Shown piece after piece: positions 25,185 to 33,856 of a stretch of DNA of 64,000 bases. Both the position numbers and the translations under genes were made by a program. How positions within the stretch are numbered: position 1 is the stretch's first letter; every line of letters begins with the position of its first letter. This DNA comes from Billgrantia antri (GTDB lineage Bacteria > Pseudomonadota > Gammaproteobacteria > Pseudomonadales > Halomonadaceae): NCBI RefSeq assembly GCF_019430905.1, contig NZ_JAHYCA010000006.1, positions 1-64,000 of the forward strand. The letters run 5' to 3'. A model generated the notes under the pieces. The model was not told where the DNA came from and ran no database searches. It saw nothing but the letters and a program-made list of their open reading frames with translations.

Positions 25185-26492
25185 TCAGGGCTGCTTGGGA
25201 TCGAAGTGCGAGCGCAGCGTCGACCAAACGTCGACATAGTCGCGCTGGCGGATGTCCGCGTTGAGCGCCGCTTCCGTTGGATGGTAGACGTAGCGGCTCT
25301 CGAACATGAAGGCCAGGGTCGCATCCAGGCGCTGTGGTGTCAGCTCGGCGTTGGAGGCCTTCTCGAAGGTCTCGGCGTCGGGGCCGTGGGGCGACATGCA
25401 GTTGTGCAGGCTGGCGCCGCCGGGCAGGAAGCCCTCGGCCTTGGCGTCGTACTCGCCGTGGATCAGGCCCATGAACTCGCTCATCAGGTTGCGATGGAAG
25501 TAGGGCGGGCGGAAGGTGTTCTCGGCCACCATCCAGCGCGGCGGGAAGATCACGAAGTCGATGTTGGCCATCCCCGGGGTGTCGGAGGCCGAGGTCAGCA
25601 CGGTGAAGATCGAGGGGTCGGGGTGGTCGAAGCTCACCGTGTTGATGGTGTTGAAGCGTGCAAGATCGTACTTGTAGGGCGCGTAGTTGCCGTGCCAGGC
25701 CACCACGTCGAGCGGCGAGTGGCCGAGCTGGGTCACCCAGAAGCGACCGGAGAACTTGGCCACCAGCTCGAAGTCGCCCTCCACGTCCTCATAGGCGGCC
25801 ACCGGGCTCTCGAAGTCGCGCGGGTTGGCCAGGCCGTTGGCGCCGATGGGGCCGAGCCCGGGCAGCTCCAGGGGGCTGCCGTAGTTCTCGCAGATGTAGC
25901 CGCGGGCGGCGTCGGCGCCTTGGGCCAGGCGCACCTGGAACTTCATGCCGCGCGGGATCACGGCGATCTCGCCGCCGGCGACCTCGAGTTCGCCGAGTTC
26001 GGTGCGCAGGCGCAGGGTGCCCTGCTGCGGCACGATCAACAGCTCGCCATCGGCGTTATAGAAGAAGCGCTCGGTCATGTCGCGGTTGAAGGCATAGACG
26101 TGCACGCCGCAGCCGGCCTGGGTACCGGCATCGCCGTTGACGGCGATCGTCAGCAGGCCATCGACGAAGTCGGTGGGCTCGGCGGGAATCGGCAGCGGGT
26201 CCCAGCGCATCTGGTTGGGGTCGGCGGCGGGCCTGGCCAGCGGTGAGGTGGCCACTTGGCGGTTCTCGAGCGGTTGGTAGGCGCTTTGTACCACCGAGGG
26301 GCGGATGCGATAGAGCCAGCTGCGCAGGTTTTCGTGGCGCGGCGCGGTGAAGGCCGAGCCGGTGAGCTGCTCGGCGTAGAGGCCGTACGCGCAGCGCTGC
26401 GGCGAGTTCTGGGCCACCGGCAACGCGCCGGGCAGCGCCTCGCTGGCGAAGTGGTTGCGAAAGCCGCTCTGGTACTCGAGTGTTGTCGTCAT
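25185..26492 (-). CDS. hmgA: Homogentisate 1,2-dioxygenase
   Basis: 435 residues, the usual length. It cleaves the homogentisate ring with O2 to maleylacetoacetate. It starts [19 protein letters not shown] and carries [15 protein letters not shown], the iron-ligand region [46 protein letters not shown] near residues 325-370 and [12 protein letters not shown] near the C-terminus. The start at 26492 has GGGAGGAT upstream in the sense direction. It is the central gene of the operon running from 29486 to 23407. Confidence 0.96.
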   Translation of the reverse strand: MTTTLEYQSGFRNHFASEALPGALPVAQNSPQRCAYGLYAEQLTGSAFTAPRHENLRSWLYRIRPSVVQSAYQPLENRQVATSPLARPAADPNQMRWDPLPIPAEPTDFVDGLLTIAVNGDAGTQAGCGVHVYAFNRDMTERFFYNADGELLIVPQQGTLRLRTELGELEVAGGEIAVIPRGMKFQVRLAQGADAARGYICENYGSPLELPGLGPIGANGLANPRDFESPVAAYEDVEGDFELVAKFSGRFWVTQLGHSPLDVVAWHGNYAPYKYDLARFNTINTVSFDHPDPSIFTVLTSASDTPGMANIDFVIFPPRWMVAENTFRPPYFHRNLMSEFMGLIHGEYDAKAEGFLPGGASLHNCMSPHGPDAETFEKASNAELTPQRLDATLAFMFESRYVYHPTEAALNADIRQRDYVDVWSTLRSHFDPKQP

Positions 26493-26508
26493 GGGAGGAT
26501 CCCTCTCG

Positions 26509-26718
26509 TTATTTGTCTGATGGCTTTTCAGCCTGGCCGGCGATGGCCAGGGCCTCCTCAAGCACCTGCTGGTCGCCCACGTGGTTGGCAAGCAGCAGGA
26601 TCAGCCGGGCGTTGATGCGCTCACTCTCTGCTTCGCTGCACTCGCGGTGCAGCTCGGTCAGCGCGGCATAGAAGGCGTCCGGGTCGGTGAAATTGGGATC
26701 GAGTTCAAGCCGTGGCAT
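26509..26718 (-). CDS. DUF2783 small protein, MhaB-like coupling protein
   Basis: 69 residues, helical ([49 protein letters not shown]). Its start at 26718 lies inside the end of the flavoprotein gene (14-base overlap) with AGGAGG upstream, so translation is coupled. In Pseudomonas putida 3-hydroxyphenylacetate 6-hydroxylase consists of flavoprotein MhaA and a coupling protein of this size, MhaB, which prevents wasteful NADH oxidation. The context here, next to hmgA, matches that system. A divergent paralogue is at 16491. Confidence 0.8.
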   Translation of the reverse strand: MPRLELDPNFTDPDAFYAALTELHRECSEAESERINARLILLLANHVGDQQVLEEALAIAGQAEKPSDK

Positions 26719-28417
26719 GGCGAGCCTCCTCGGCATTCAGATGACGGCCCAGTGCGCGATCGAGCGCCGCCTCGACGTCGGCGGCTTTGATCTCGTGCCA
26801 GCGGGCGCTGACGTGCTGGTCGGGGCGGATCAGGTAGGCGACCCCGGCGGTCAGGCCGTAGCGCTCGCCAACCAGATTCTCCACGTCCTCGATCTGGCGG
26901 CTGCGCGGCAGCTCGGTCAGGGCATGCGGTGCCGGTCCGACGACCAGCAGGTCGAGATCGTCCTGATGCGCGAGCAGCGCCTCGAGCCCGGCCCTGAGCG
27001 TCTCGGCCCGGGCGCTGTCGACGCGACCGTCGAGCAGCAGGGTAAAACGATCTCCCAGTTGATTGAGCAGCCAGGCGCGCCGGCCAGCCAGGCCGATCGG
27101 GGCGTCCTTGGCCGGGCTGCCGGGGCGTAGCTCGAGCGGCAGGCCCTCGGTTTCGTGACCGTTGAGCGGAGAGTCGTCGTAGTGGCACGGCATCGACAGC
27201 CGGCCGCTGTTGACCAGGCGACGGGCGAAGGGGTAGCGCTCGGCCAGCTCCAGTACGCTGTCACGGAACAGCCGGCTGACGCGGCTCTTCGGCGTGATGA
27301 AGTCGGTGGCGCGGGTCGAGTTGAGGATGTTCTCGGCGGCGCCGTGCTGGCGCTCGTCATTGTAGGTAGCGAGCAGCGCCTCGTGGGCCTCGCCCTTGAG
27401 CACCCGGGCCAGCTTCCAGGCCAGGTTCTCGGTGCTCTGCAGCGCGCCGTTGGCGCCGCGGGCGCCGAAAGGGGAGACCTGATGCGCGGCGTCACCCATG
27501 AAGAACACCCGCTGGTGTATATAGTCATCCATCTTGCGGCAGCGGAAGGTATAGACGCTGGCCCACTCCAGCTCGAACTCCACGTCCTCGCCGAGCATCG
27601 CCTGCACCCGGGGGCGGATGTTCTCCTCCTTCTTCTCTTCCTCGGGGTCGGCGTCCCAGCCGAGCTGGAAGTCGATGCGCCAGACGTTGTCCGGCTGGCG
27701 GTGCAGCAGCACCGACTGGTTGGGGTGGAAGGGCGGGTCGAACCAGAACCAGCGCTCGGTGGGGAAGTCGGCCTTCATGATCACGTCGGCGATCAGGAAG
27801 CGATCCTGAAAGACCTGGCCCTTGCTCTCCAGGCCCAGCATGTCGCGGATCTTGCTATTGGCGCCGTCGGCCACCAGCAGGTAATCGCAGGAGAGGCGGT
27901 AGTCGCCATCCTCGGTGCTGACCATCACCTCGCTGCGTTCGGGGTGACTCGCGACCTCGGTGACCTTGTGCAGCCAGCGCAGGTCGATCAGGTCGCTGAG
28001 CGCATCGGCGCGATCGACCAGGTACTCCTCGAAGTAGTACTGCTGCAGGTTGATGAAGGCCGGCATGCGGTGGCCTTCTTCCGGCAGCAGGTCGAAGTCG
28101 TAGACCTCGCGCTCCTGGAAAAACACGCGACCGCGCTGCCAGGTCACGCCCTTGTCGACCATGGGCTGGGCGCAGCCCAGGCGGTCGAGAATTTCCAGCG
28201 TGCGCTTGGCGAAGCAGATCGCCCGCGAGCCGACGCTGACGGTATTGTTGTCGTCGAGCACGACGCTCGCGATGCCCTGCTGGGCCAGGTCGATGGCCAT
28301 GGCCAGGCCGGTGGGGCCGGCGCCGACGATCACCACCGGGCAGTGGCGCACGCCTTCACGGTCGAGTTCGGGCGGGCGTCGATACGGGTAGACGGGATTG
28401 TTGTAGGTAGTGGGCAT
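26705..28417 (-). CDS. FAD-dependent aromatic monooxygenase, probable 3-hydroxyphenylacetate 6-hydroxylase
   Basis: 570 residues. The FAD site GAGPTGLAMAIDLA is near residue 31, the DYLLVADGANSKIRDML motif near 182, and the GD motif FFMGDAAHQVSPFGARGANGAL near 302. It is a class A hydroxylase related to MhpA. Directly downstream are a DUF2783 coupling protein and homogentisate dioxygenase, so the product should be homogentisate; 3-hydroxyphenylacetate is the likeliest substrate, as for P. putida MhaA. It could instead act on another meta- or ortho-hydroxylated aryl acid. The start at 28417 (MPTTYNN) has GGAGGA upstream; the longer frame overlaps the previous intergenic gap. Confidence 0.85.
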   Translation of the reverse strand: MPTTYNNPVYPYRRPPELDREGVRHCPVVIVGAGPTGLAMAIDLAQQGIASVVLDDNNTVSVGSRAICFAKRTLEILDRLGCAQPMVDKGVTWQRGRVFFQEREVYDFDLLPEEGHRMPAFINLQQYYFEEYLVDRADALSDLIDLRWLHKVTEVASHPERSEVMVSTEDGDYRLSCDYLLVADGANSKIRDMLGLESKGQVFQDRFLIADVIMKADFPTERWFWFDPPFHPNQSVLLHRQPDNVWRIDFQLGWDADPEEEKKEENIRPRVQAMLGEDVEFELEWASVYTFRCRKMDDYIHQRVFFMGDAAHQVSPFGARGANGALQSTENLAWKLARVLKGEAHEALLATYNDERQHGAAENILNSTRATDFITPKSRVSRLFRDSVLELAERYPFARRLVNSGRLSMPCHYDDSPLNGHETEGLPLELRPGSPAKDAPIGLAGRRAWLLNQLGDRFTLLLDGRVDSARAETLRAGLEALLAHQDDLDLLVVGPAPHALTELPRSRQIEDVENLVGERYGLTAGVAYLIRPDQHVSARWHEIKAADVEAALDRALGRHLNAEEARHATA

Positions 28418-28517
28418 GCTTCCTCCGACTGTGGCTGCCTCGAGGCAGGCCAGCGCCACAACGCGGCGACCTGCCCCCCCGGCGCCACTCGCCAGGACGT
28501 GTTGTGAAAACAGTGTG

Positions 28518-29486
28518 TTACTGGTTCTCGACGACTTCCTGCAGCGAGTGCCACATGGCCGTGTCGCGCTCGGCGGTCCAGATGCGCGGGTCGGGGTATT
28601 CGCCGCCGGCCTCGTCATAGCAGCGCGTAATGTCGAATGGCAGGCAGTGGTCGAAGATCACCCAGTGGCCGTACTTGGGCTTGAGCTTGGCGTAGGTCTC
28701 GGCATAGCACTCGGAGAGCGACTTGCCGGCGGCCTTGCCTGCCTTGACGCTTTCGTACATATCGGCGAGGAAGTCGCGGGTGCCCTGAATCGCTTCCTGG
28801 CACTGCTCGGGGGTTTGCAGCGCTTCGCCGCGGCCTGGCACCAGCTTCTGCGGCTTCATCGCCTGCAGGCGGTCGAGGGTGGCGGGCCAGTATTCGTGAT
28901 AGGCGTCGCCGGTGTAGGGGGTGGCGCCATATTCCACCAGGTCGCCGGAGAACATCACCTTCTCCTCGGGCAGCCAGACGATGGTGTCACCCTTGGTGTG
29001 GCCGCGGCCGAGGTGAATGATGCGCACCTCGCGCTTGCCCATGAATACCGTCAGTTCCTGCTGGAAGACGATGTTGGGCCAGGTCAGGCCGGGCACGGAG
29101 TCGACGCCCTGGAACAGGCGCGGGAAACGGCCGACCTCGGATTCGTAGTCCTGCTGGCCGCGTTCGACAATCAGGTCGTAGGTATGCTGGCTGGCGTAGA
29201 TGTTTTCGGCATCGTAGGCCGAGGCGCCGAGCACGCGCACGGCATGGTAGTGGGTCAGCACCACGTGCTTGATCGGCAGGTCTGTCACTTCGCGAATGCG
29301 GCGGATCACGTCCTGGGCCATGATCGGCGTGGCCTGGGTGTCGATCACCATCACGCTGTCGTCGCCGATGACGACACCGGTGTTGGGGTCGCCTTCGGCG
29401 GTGTAGGCGTATAGGCCTTCCGCCAGTTTGGTGAAGCTGACCTGCTTCTCTTCGGTATCGGCGTGGGAAGCGAATTTCTTGCTCAT
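28518..29486 (-). CDS. MBL-fold metallo-hydrolase with incomplete metal motif
   Basis: 322 residues. The beta-lactamase-like fold is clear (VVIGDDSVMVIDTQAT, VVLTHYHAVRVLGA near residue 78, LGRGHTKGDTIV near 160, VMFSGDLVEYG near 178). The usual H-x-H-x-D-H motif reads H-Y-H-A-V-R, so the Asp and second-site His are replaced by Val and Arg while His, His, His and the later Asp remain. Only one metal site may be intact. It is the first gene of the hydroxylase-homogentisate operon, so it may hydrolyse an ester, lactone or thioester precursor or by-product. The true role is unknown. Confidence 0.85.
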   Translation of the reverse strand: MSKKFASHADTEEKQVSFTKLAEGLYAYTAEGDPNTGVVIGDDSVMVIDTQATPIMAQDVIRRIREVTDLPIKHVVLTHYHAVRVLGASAYDAENIYASQHTYDLIVERGQQDYESEVGRFPRLFQGVDSVPGLTWPNIVFQQELTVFMGKREVRIIHLGRGHTKGDTIVWLPEEKVMFSGDLVEYGATPYTGDAYHEYWPATLDRLQAMKPQKLVPGRGEALQTPEQCQEAIQGTRDFLADMYESVKAGKAAGKSLSECYAETYAKLKPKYGHWVIFDHCLPFDITRCYDEAGGEYPDPRIWTAERDTAMWHSLQEVVENQ

Positions 29487-29570
29487 GATTCCTCCTGAGT
29501 CGTCGGGGCGTCACGGTGGGCGACGTCTAGGGGGCCGATGTAGGCCTCGTTCGTTGTGCTGAATGCAGCG

Positions 29571-29600
29571 AGCATAGTTGCTGTTGAAACTATATGTCCA
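29571..29600 (-). promoter_or_regulatory. Promoter of the homogentisate operon with internal operator
   Basis: On the minus strand TGGACA (29595-29600), an 18-base spacer and TATGCT (29571-29576). The spacer is filled by 29576-29591, AGTTGCTGTTGAAACT on the plus strand, a degenerate copy of the 16-bp palindrome at 11871 with a perfect TTGAAACT half. It lies 85 bases before the MBL gene start. Confidence 0.6.
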
Positions 29601-29870
29601 GCAAGTTGCGGACCAGACGAAGAGCCTAGCGTGAGCTGAGTGGAGAAAAGTTGCCTAAGATCATGGGTTTTTTGATTTTTTGCGACCTAAGTCTAATGAC
29701 GTTCGTCGCCAAATTAGTTGCAGGGGAGATTAACTGGCGGCATGGTGACAGCGTGAAACGAGAAGGCTGCTGCGCTCTTGCCACCATCGGGATAGCGCTC
29801 AGCCGCGATACAACAACGCAGGCACACAGCGTGGCGCGAGCACGCCTCCCGTGACGACCAGGAGCACGCA
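29601..29870. other. Divergent intergenic region with an AT-rich stretch
   Basis: This gap separates the catabolic operon from the TRAP operon. Positions 29655-29720 are clearly AT-richer than the surroundings (runs of T around 29667-29682). It likely holds the TRAP promoter; no confident -35/-10 pair or small gene was found. Confidence 0.4.
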
Positions 29871-30926
29871 ATGACAAATACCAACCGCCTCATGATCGGC
29901 GCCGTGGCGGCGCTGGGCCTTGGCCTCGGTACGTCGGCCATGGCCGAGACCACCATCAACGTGAGCAGCTGGGGTGGACCGAACCACGGCATCAACACCA
30001 TCGTCTGGCCGACCTGGAAGGCCTGGATCGAGGAGGCGACCGAGGGCCGGGTAACGCTGCAGGTCACCGAGGATCTCGGCCCGCCCAATGCGCAGATGGC
30101 GCTGGTCGCCGACGGGGTCGCGGACGCCAGCTGGATCTTCCATGGCCACATGCCGGGCCGCTTCGAGCTGACCAAGCTGCCGGAATTCCCCACTTTTAAG
30201 GAATTCTCTTCCGAAGCCGCCTCGTCCGCCTACTGGACTACCTTCCAGGAGCATCTCGCTCAGGGCGAAGAGCATCGCGGCCTGGAGGTCATGGCCGTCG
30301 GCGTGCACGGACCGGGCCAGATCTTCACCGCCGAGCAGGTCGACACCTTCGACCAGCTCGAGGGCAAGCGGCTGCGCACGGGCGGCGGCCTGATGAGCGA
30401 ACTGGCGGATGCCATCGGCGTGACCGGGGTGGCGTTGCCGCCCACCGGTGTCTACGAGGCCGCCTCCCAGGGCGTCATCGACGGCGCCATGCTGACCCTC
30501 GAGGGGCTGCGCAGTTTCCGCGTCGCCGAGGTGCTGCCGAACACCCTGACCGTGGACGGCGGTTTCTATCGCGGCAGCTTCGCCATCATCATGAATCCCA
30601 TGGTGTGGGATGAAGTCTCGGCGGAAGATCGCGAGGCCATCGAGAGCGTGTCGGGAGAACAACTGTCGCGCCTGTTCGGCTACATGATGGACGTTTCCGA
30701 CGAGCGGGGCGTCGAGTTCGCCAAGGAACTGGGTAACACCTTCACCCAAGCTTCCGAGGAAGACATCGCCATGCTGCGCGAGGTGAGTGACGAGCTGATC
30801 GAAACGTGGGCCGACAAGGTCAGCCGCGGCGACCTCGACGCCCGTGAGGCCCTGAGTTTCTTCCGCGACCAGCTCGACGTGGCGGCCGAGGAAGAGAGCA
30901 TCGCGTCTCGCGTGGTGCAGCAGTAA
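29871..30926 (+). CDS. dctP: TRAP transporter solute-binding protein (DctP family)
   Basis: 351 residues. A Sec signal peptide (LMIGAVAALGLGLGTSAMA, cleavage after about residue 25) precedes a DctP-family binding domain. It captures an organic acid in the periplasm and passes it to the DctQM membrane pair encoded next (gaps of 17 and -4 bases). It is highly similar to the orphan protein at 10733. The position divergent from the hydroxylase-homogentisate operon indicates a hydroxyphenylacetate-like substrate. Confidence 0.92.
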   Translation: MTNTNRLMIGAVAALGLGLGTSAMAETTINVSSWGGPNHGINTIVWPTWKAWIEEATEGRVTLQVTEDLGPPNAQMALVADGVADASWIFHGHMPGRFELTKLPEFPTFKEFSSEAASSAYWTTFQEHLAQGEEHRGLEVMAVGVHGPGQIFTAEQVDTFDQLEGKRLRTGGGLMSELADAIGVTGVALPPTGVYEAASQGVIDGAMLTLEGLRSFRVAEVLPNTLTVDGGFYRGSFAIIMNPMVWDEVSAEDREAIESVSGEQLSRLFGYMMDVSDERGVEFAKELGNTFTQASEEDIAMLREVSDELIETWADKVSRGDLDAREALSFFRDQLDVAAEEESIASRVVQQ

Positions 30927-30943
30927 TCCAGCAGGAGCCCGTC

Positions 30944-31495
30944 ATGACCAGCCTGTCGACTCGTTGGCAACGTGTCGGCCGTGTCATGCAGCTGACGCTG
31001 GAGGGGGTGGCCGGTGCCACCCTCTTCGCCATGATGCTGCTGACCACGGCGGACGTCGCCGGCCGTTTCTTCTTCAATTCACCGATCCTCGGCACCGTCG
31101 AGCTGACCCAGCTGATGCTGGCGGCGCTGGTGTTCCTGTCGCTGCCGGTGGTGTGCTGGCGCGAGGAGCACGTCAGCGTCGACCTGCTCGACGCCATCTT
31201 TCCGTCGCGCCTGATCTGGATTCGCCAGCTGCTGGTCAACCTGGTGGTCACCGCGGCCCTGTGGGTCATGGCCAGCCGCGTCTGGGCCCTGGGCGCGCGC
31301 GCCTTCGCGTGGGGCGACGTGACCGAGTTCCTGCGCATTCCGATCGGCTACCTGATCTACCTGATGGCAGTGATGTTGGCGGTCTCCGCCCTGCTGACCC
31401 TGCTGCGGGCGTTGCGCTATCTGCTCGAGGGCCTCGGCGTGCTCGAGCGGGGCGGCCCCCTCAGTCCGGAGAGAACCCCGGGAGGTGACCAGTGA
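30944..31495 (+). CDS. dctQ: TRAP transporter small membrane subunit
   Basis: 183 residues with four hydrophobic segments (about residues 20-40, 52-72, 92-112 and 130-155). LFAMMLLTTADVAGRFFFNSPILGTVELTQLMLAALVFLSLP is typical of DctQ. It forms the small subunit of the sodium-driven TRAP permease. Its stop overlaps the large-subunit start by four bases. Confidence 0.92.
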   Translation: MTSLSTRWQRVGRVMQLTLEGVAGATLFAMMLLTTADVAGRFFFNSPILGTVELTQLMLAALVFLSLPVVCWREEHVSVDLLDAIFPSRLIWIRQLLVNLVVTAALWVMASRVWALGARAFAWGDVTEFLRIPIGYLIYLMAVMLAVSALLTLLRALRYLLEGLGVLERGGPLSPERTPGGDQ

Positions 31496-32787
31496 TAGAA
31501 GCACTCTACGGCTTCGCCGCCCTGCTGATCCTGGCGTTTCTGCGCGTGCCGCTGGCCTTCGCCATGGGCATCGTCGGCTTCGTCGGCTTCTACTATCTCA
31601 CCGGCAACTGGAGCGCCGCCGAATCCATGGCCGCCCGGAGGGTGATCGACACTGCCATGGATTACGGCCTGTCGGTGATCCCGCTGTTCATCCTGATGGG
31701 CAACCTGGTCTCGCACGCCGGGCTGTCGGATGCGCTGTTCCGCGCCTCCAACGGCTTTCTCGGCCACCGCAAGGGCGGTCAGGCGATGGCCACCATCGTC
31801 GCCTGCGGCGGCTTCAGCGCCATCTGCGGCTCGAGCCTGGCCACGGCTGCCACCATGGGCCGGGTCGCCATGCCGCAGATGCGCAAGTACGGCTACAAGG
31901 ACACCCTCGCCTCGGCGTCCATCGCTGCGGGCGGCACGCTGGGCATCCTGATTCCGCCCAGCGTGATGCTGGTGATCTACGGCATCCTCACCGAGACCAG
32001 CATTCGCGAACTATTTGCTGCCGGCTTCATTCCCGGCATTCTCGGCATCGTGCTCTACCTGGTGGCGGTGAAGTGGGTGATGTGGCGCGACCCCGACGCT
32101 GGCCCGGCCGGCGAGAAGGTTGAGTGGCCCGAACGCCTCAAGGCGCTGAAGAGCGTGGGCGATACCCTGGCGCTGTTCGTGCTGGTGATCGGCGGCATCT
32201 ATCTCGGCGTTTTCACCCCCACCGAAGCGGCGGGCATCGGCGCCATGGGGGCCTTCGTCATCGCGCTGTGGCGTCGCGCGCTGACCCCGCAGATCCTGAT
32301 GAACGTGCTGATGGACACCGTGCGCACCACCGCCATGCTGTTCGCCGTGGTACTCACCGCGCTGATCTTCGCCAACTTCATCAACCGCGCCGGGCTGCCC
32401 AGCGACCTGCTGGCCTTCGTCAACGGGCTCGACATGGCGCCGTTCCTGGTGATCCTGGTGATACTGGCCATCTACGTGCTGCTCGGCTGTGTGTTCGAGA
32501 GCATGTCGATGCTGCTGCTCACCGTACCGGTGTTCTTCCCGGTGGTGGCGGGGCTCGGCTTCGACCTGGTGTGGTTCGGCATTCTGGTGGTGATCGTGAT
32601 CGAGATCAGCCTGATCACGCCGCCGGTGGGGATGAACGTGTTCGTGTTGCGGGCGGTGCTGCCGGACGTGTCGACGGGGACGATCTTCCGCGGCGTGACG
32701 CCGTTCTGGGTGGCCGGGATGGGGCGTGCATTGCTGGTGCTGGTGTTCCCGGGTATCGTGCTGTTCCTGCCGCAACTGCTCTATTGA
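31492..32787 (+). CDS. dctM: TRAP transporter large membrane subunit
   Basis: 431 residues with about 12 membrane segments, the usual DctM length. Family features: LAFAMGIVGFVGF, SVIPLFILMGNLVSHAGLSDALFRASNGFLGHRKGGQAMATI, CGGFSAICGSSLATAATMG and ITPPVGMNVFVLRAV. It carries out the ion-coupled uptake step. It is the only complete TRAP membrane pair in the window and may also serve the orphan binding protein at 10733. Confidence 0.94.
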   Translation: MIEALYGFAALLILAFLRVPLAFAMGIVGFVGFYYLTGNWSAAESMAARRVIDTAMDYGLSVIPLFILMGNLVSHAGLSDALFRASNGFLGHRKGGQAMATIVACGGFSAICGSSLATAATMGRVAMPQMRKYGYKDTLASASIAAGGTLGILIPPSVMLVIYGILTETSIRELFAAGFIPGILGIVLYLVAVKWVMWRDPDAGPAGEKVEWPERLKALKSVGDTLALFVLVIGGIYLGVFTPTEAAGIGAMGAFVIALWRRALTPQILMNVLMDTVRTTAMLFAVVLTALIFANFINRAGLPSDLLAFVNGLDMAPFLVILVILAIYVLLGCVFESMSMLLLTVPVFFPVVAGLGFDLVWFGILVVIVIEISLITPPVGMNVFVLRAVLPDVSTGTIFRGVTPFWVAGMGRALLVLVFPGIVLFLPQLLY

Positions 32788-32820
32788 ACGCTGCCAAGCG
32801 TAGGTGAGGAGTCTCGAGAG

Positions 32821-33330
32821 ATGAACACGGAAGAACGCCGGGCCAGCCTCGCCAGGGAGGGCGACGAGAGCCTGGCCGAACCATCGACCAAGCAGGAGCT
32901 GGATCTCAACCAGTTCCTGCCCTACCGGCTCAACAGCCTGGCCGATCGCATCAGCCAGGCGCTGGCCGAGCTCTACGAGGAGCGCTACCAGCTCAATATC
33001 GCCCAGTGGCGGGTGCTGGCCTGGCTCAGCCACTGCGACGAGCTGACGGCAAAGAAAGTCTGCAGCTATACCAACATGGACAAGGCCCGCGTGTCGCGGG
33101 CGATCCAGGCCCTGGAGGAGCGGGGGCTGATCCGCCGCACGCCCGCCCCCGAGGATCAGCGCCAGCAGGATCTCCACCTGACCGCCGCCGGCCAGGCGCT
33201 GCTGGTCAAGCTGATCCCCGAGGCCCAGGCCTGGGAGGCGGAGCTGGTCGCGACCCTTACCGCCGGCGAGTATCGCGACCTGCTCAACGTGATGCGCAAG
33301 CTGGAGCGGCAGCTGGAGCGGATTGGCTGA
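32821..33330 (+). CDS. MarR-family transcriptional regulator
   Basis: 169 residues. The winged helix (NIAQWRVLAWLSHCDELTAKKVCSYTNMDKARVSRAIQALEERGLIRRTPAPEDQRQQDLHLT, residues about 58-120) is a standard MarR domain; the N-terminal 35 residues are an acidic extension. It follows dctM by 33 bases in the TRAP unit. MarR dimers bind palindromes of the size of AGTTTCAATTGAAACT and are often released by phenolic acids, so it is the best candidate for the regulator of the three shared sites. That link is inference. Confidence 0.87.
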   Translation: MNTEERRASLAREGDESLAEPSTKQELDLNQFLPYRLNSLADRISQALAELYEERYQLNIAQWRVLAWLSHCDELTAKKVCSYTNMDKARVSRAIQALEERGLIRRTPAPEDQRQQDLHLTAAGQALLVKLIPEAQAWEAELVATLTAGEYRDLLNVMRKLERQLERIG

Positions 33331-33352
33331 GGGCTGCTGCGGCCAGCGAGAA

Positions 33353-33856
33353 TCAATCGGCGAAGCAGGCGGGAGAGGCTTGACTGGTAGCCATGACCGG
33401 GCGTACGTGGAACTGACCGGCCATGTTGCAGCGCGTGCGGCCGCAGCCGGCGAAGTCGACGAAACAGTCTTGCTGCGAGTGGCCGCCGGCACTCACCTGG
33501 GTCCAGTACCAGCCAGCGGGGGTATCGGGAAAAACGTCACCGTTTATGGCTGTATCCTCTGCCATGTTCGGCTGCATCAGGCCGCGCAACTCGAAGAAAC
33601 GCGGCAGGCGCCAAGGACAGTCGTCGCTGGCCAGGGCATCGATACGGGTCTCGGCGTCGGACAGGCTGTATCGCTGCGCCTCGCCGAGGCAGCGGCCTTC
33701 GTGGAAGCGTTGACCAAGACTGCAGCGCATCCACACCAGCCCGTTGCCGGTATCCTCGACCCGGCCTTCTGCAACAAACCGGAACCGCTCTGAGGCTTGG
33801 CTCAGGCCGGTCAAGGCAAGACTCAGCGCCAACACGGCGCGCAGCGCTCGCTTCAC
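33353..33856 (-). CDS. Exported DUF1566 (Lcl-type) domain protein
   Basis: 167 residues with a signal peptide (ALRAVLALSLALTGLSQAS). The rest has the DUF1566 look: VEDTGNGLVWMRCSLGQRF, WRLPRFFELRGLM, GDVFPDTPAGWYWTQVSAGG and a Cys-rich end (CFVDFAGCGRTRCN, HVRPV). Such domains occur in secreted or surface proteins of unknown function. The start is a GTG that overlaps the stop of the IclR gene by three bases, so both are one unit. Confidence 0.7.
   Translation of the reverse strand: MKRALRAVLALSLALTGLSQASERFRFVAEGRVEDTGNGLVWMRCSLGQRFHEGRCLGEAQRYSLSDAETRIDALASDDCPWRLPRFFELRGLMQPNMAEDTAINGDVFPDTPAGWYWTQVSAGGHSQQDCFVDFAGCGRTRCNMAGQFHVRPVMATSQASPACFAD

Noticed and set aside
29748..29762. Additional copy of the shared operator near GTGAAACG
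   Set aside because: Only GAAAC matches and there is no inverted half.
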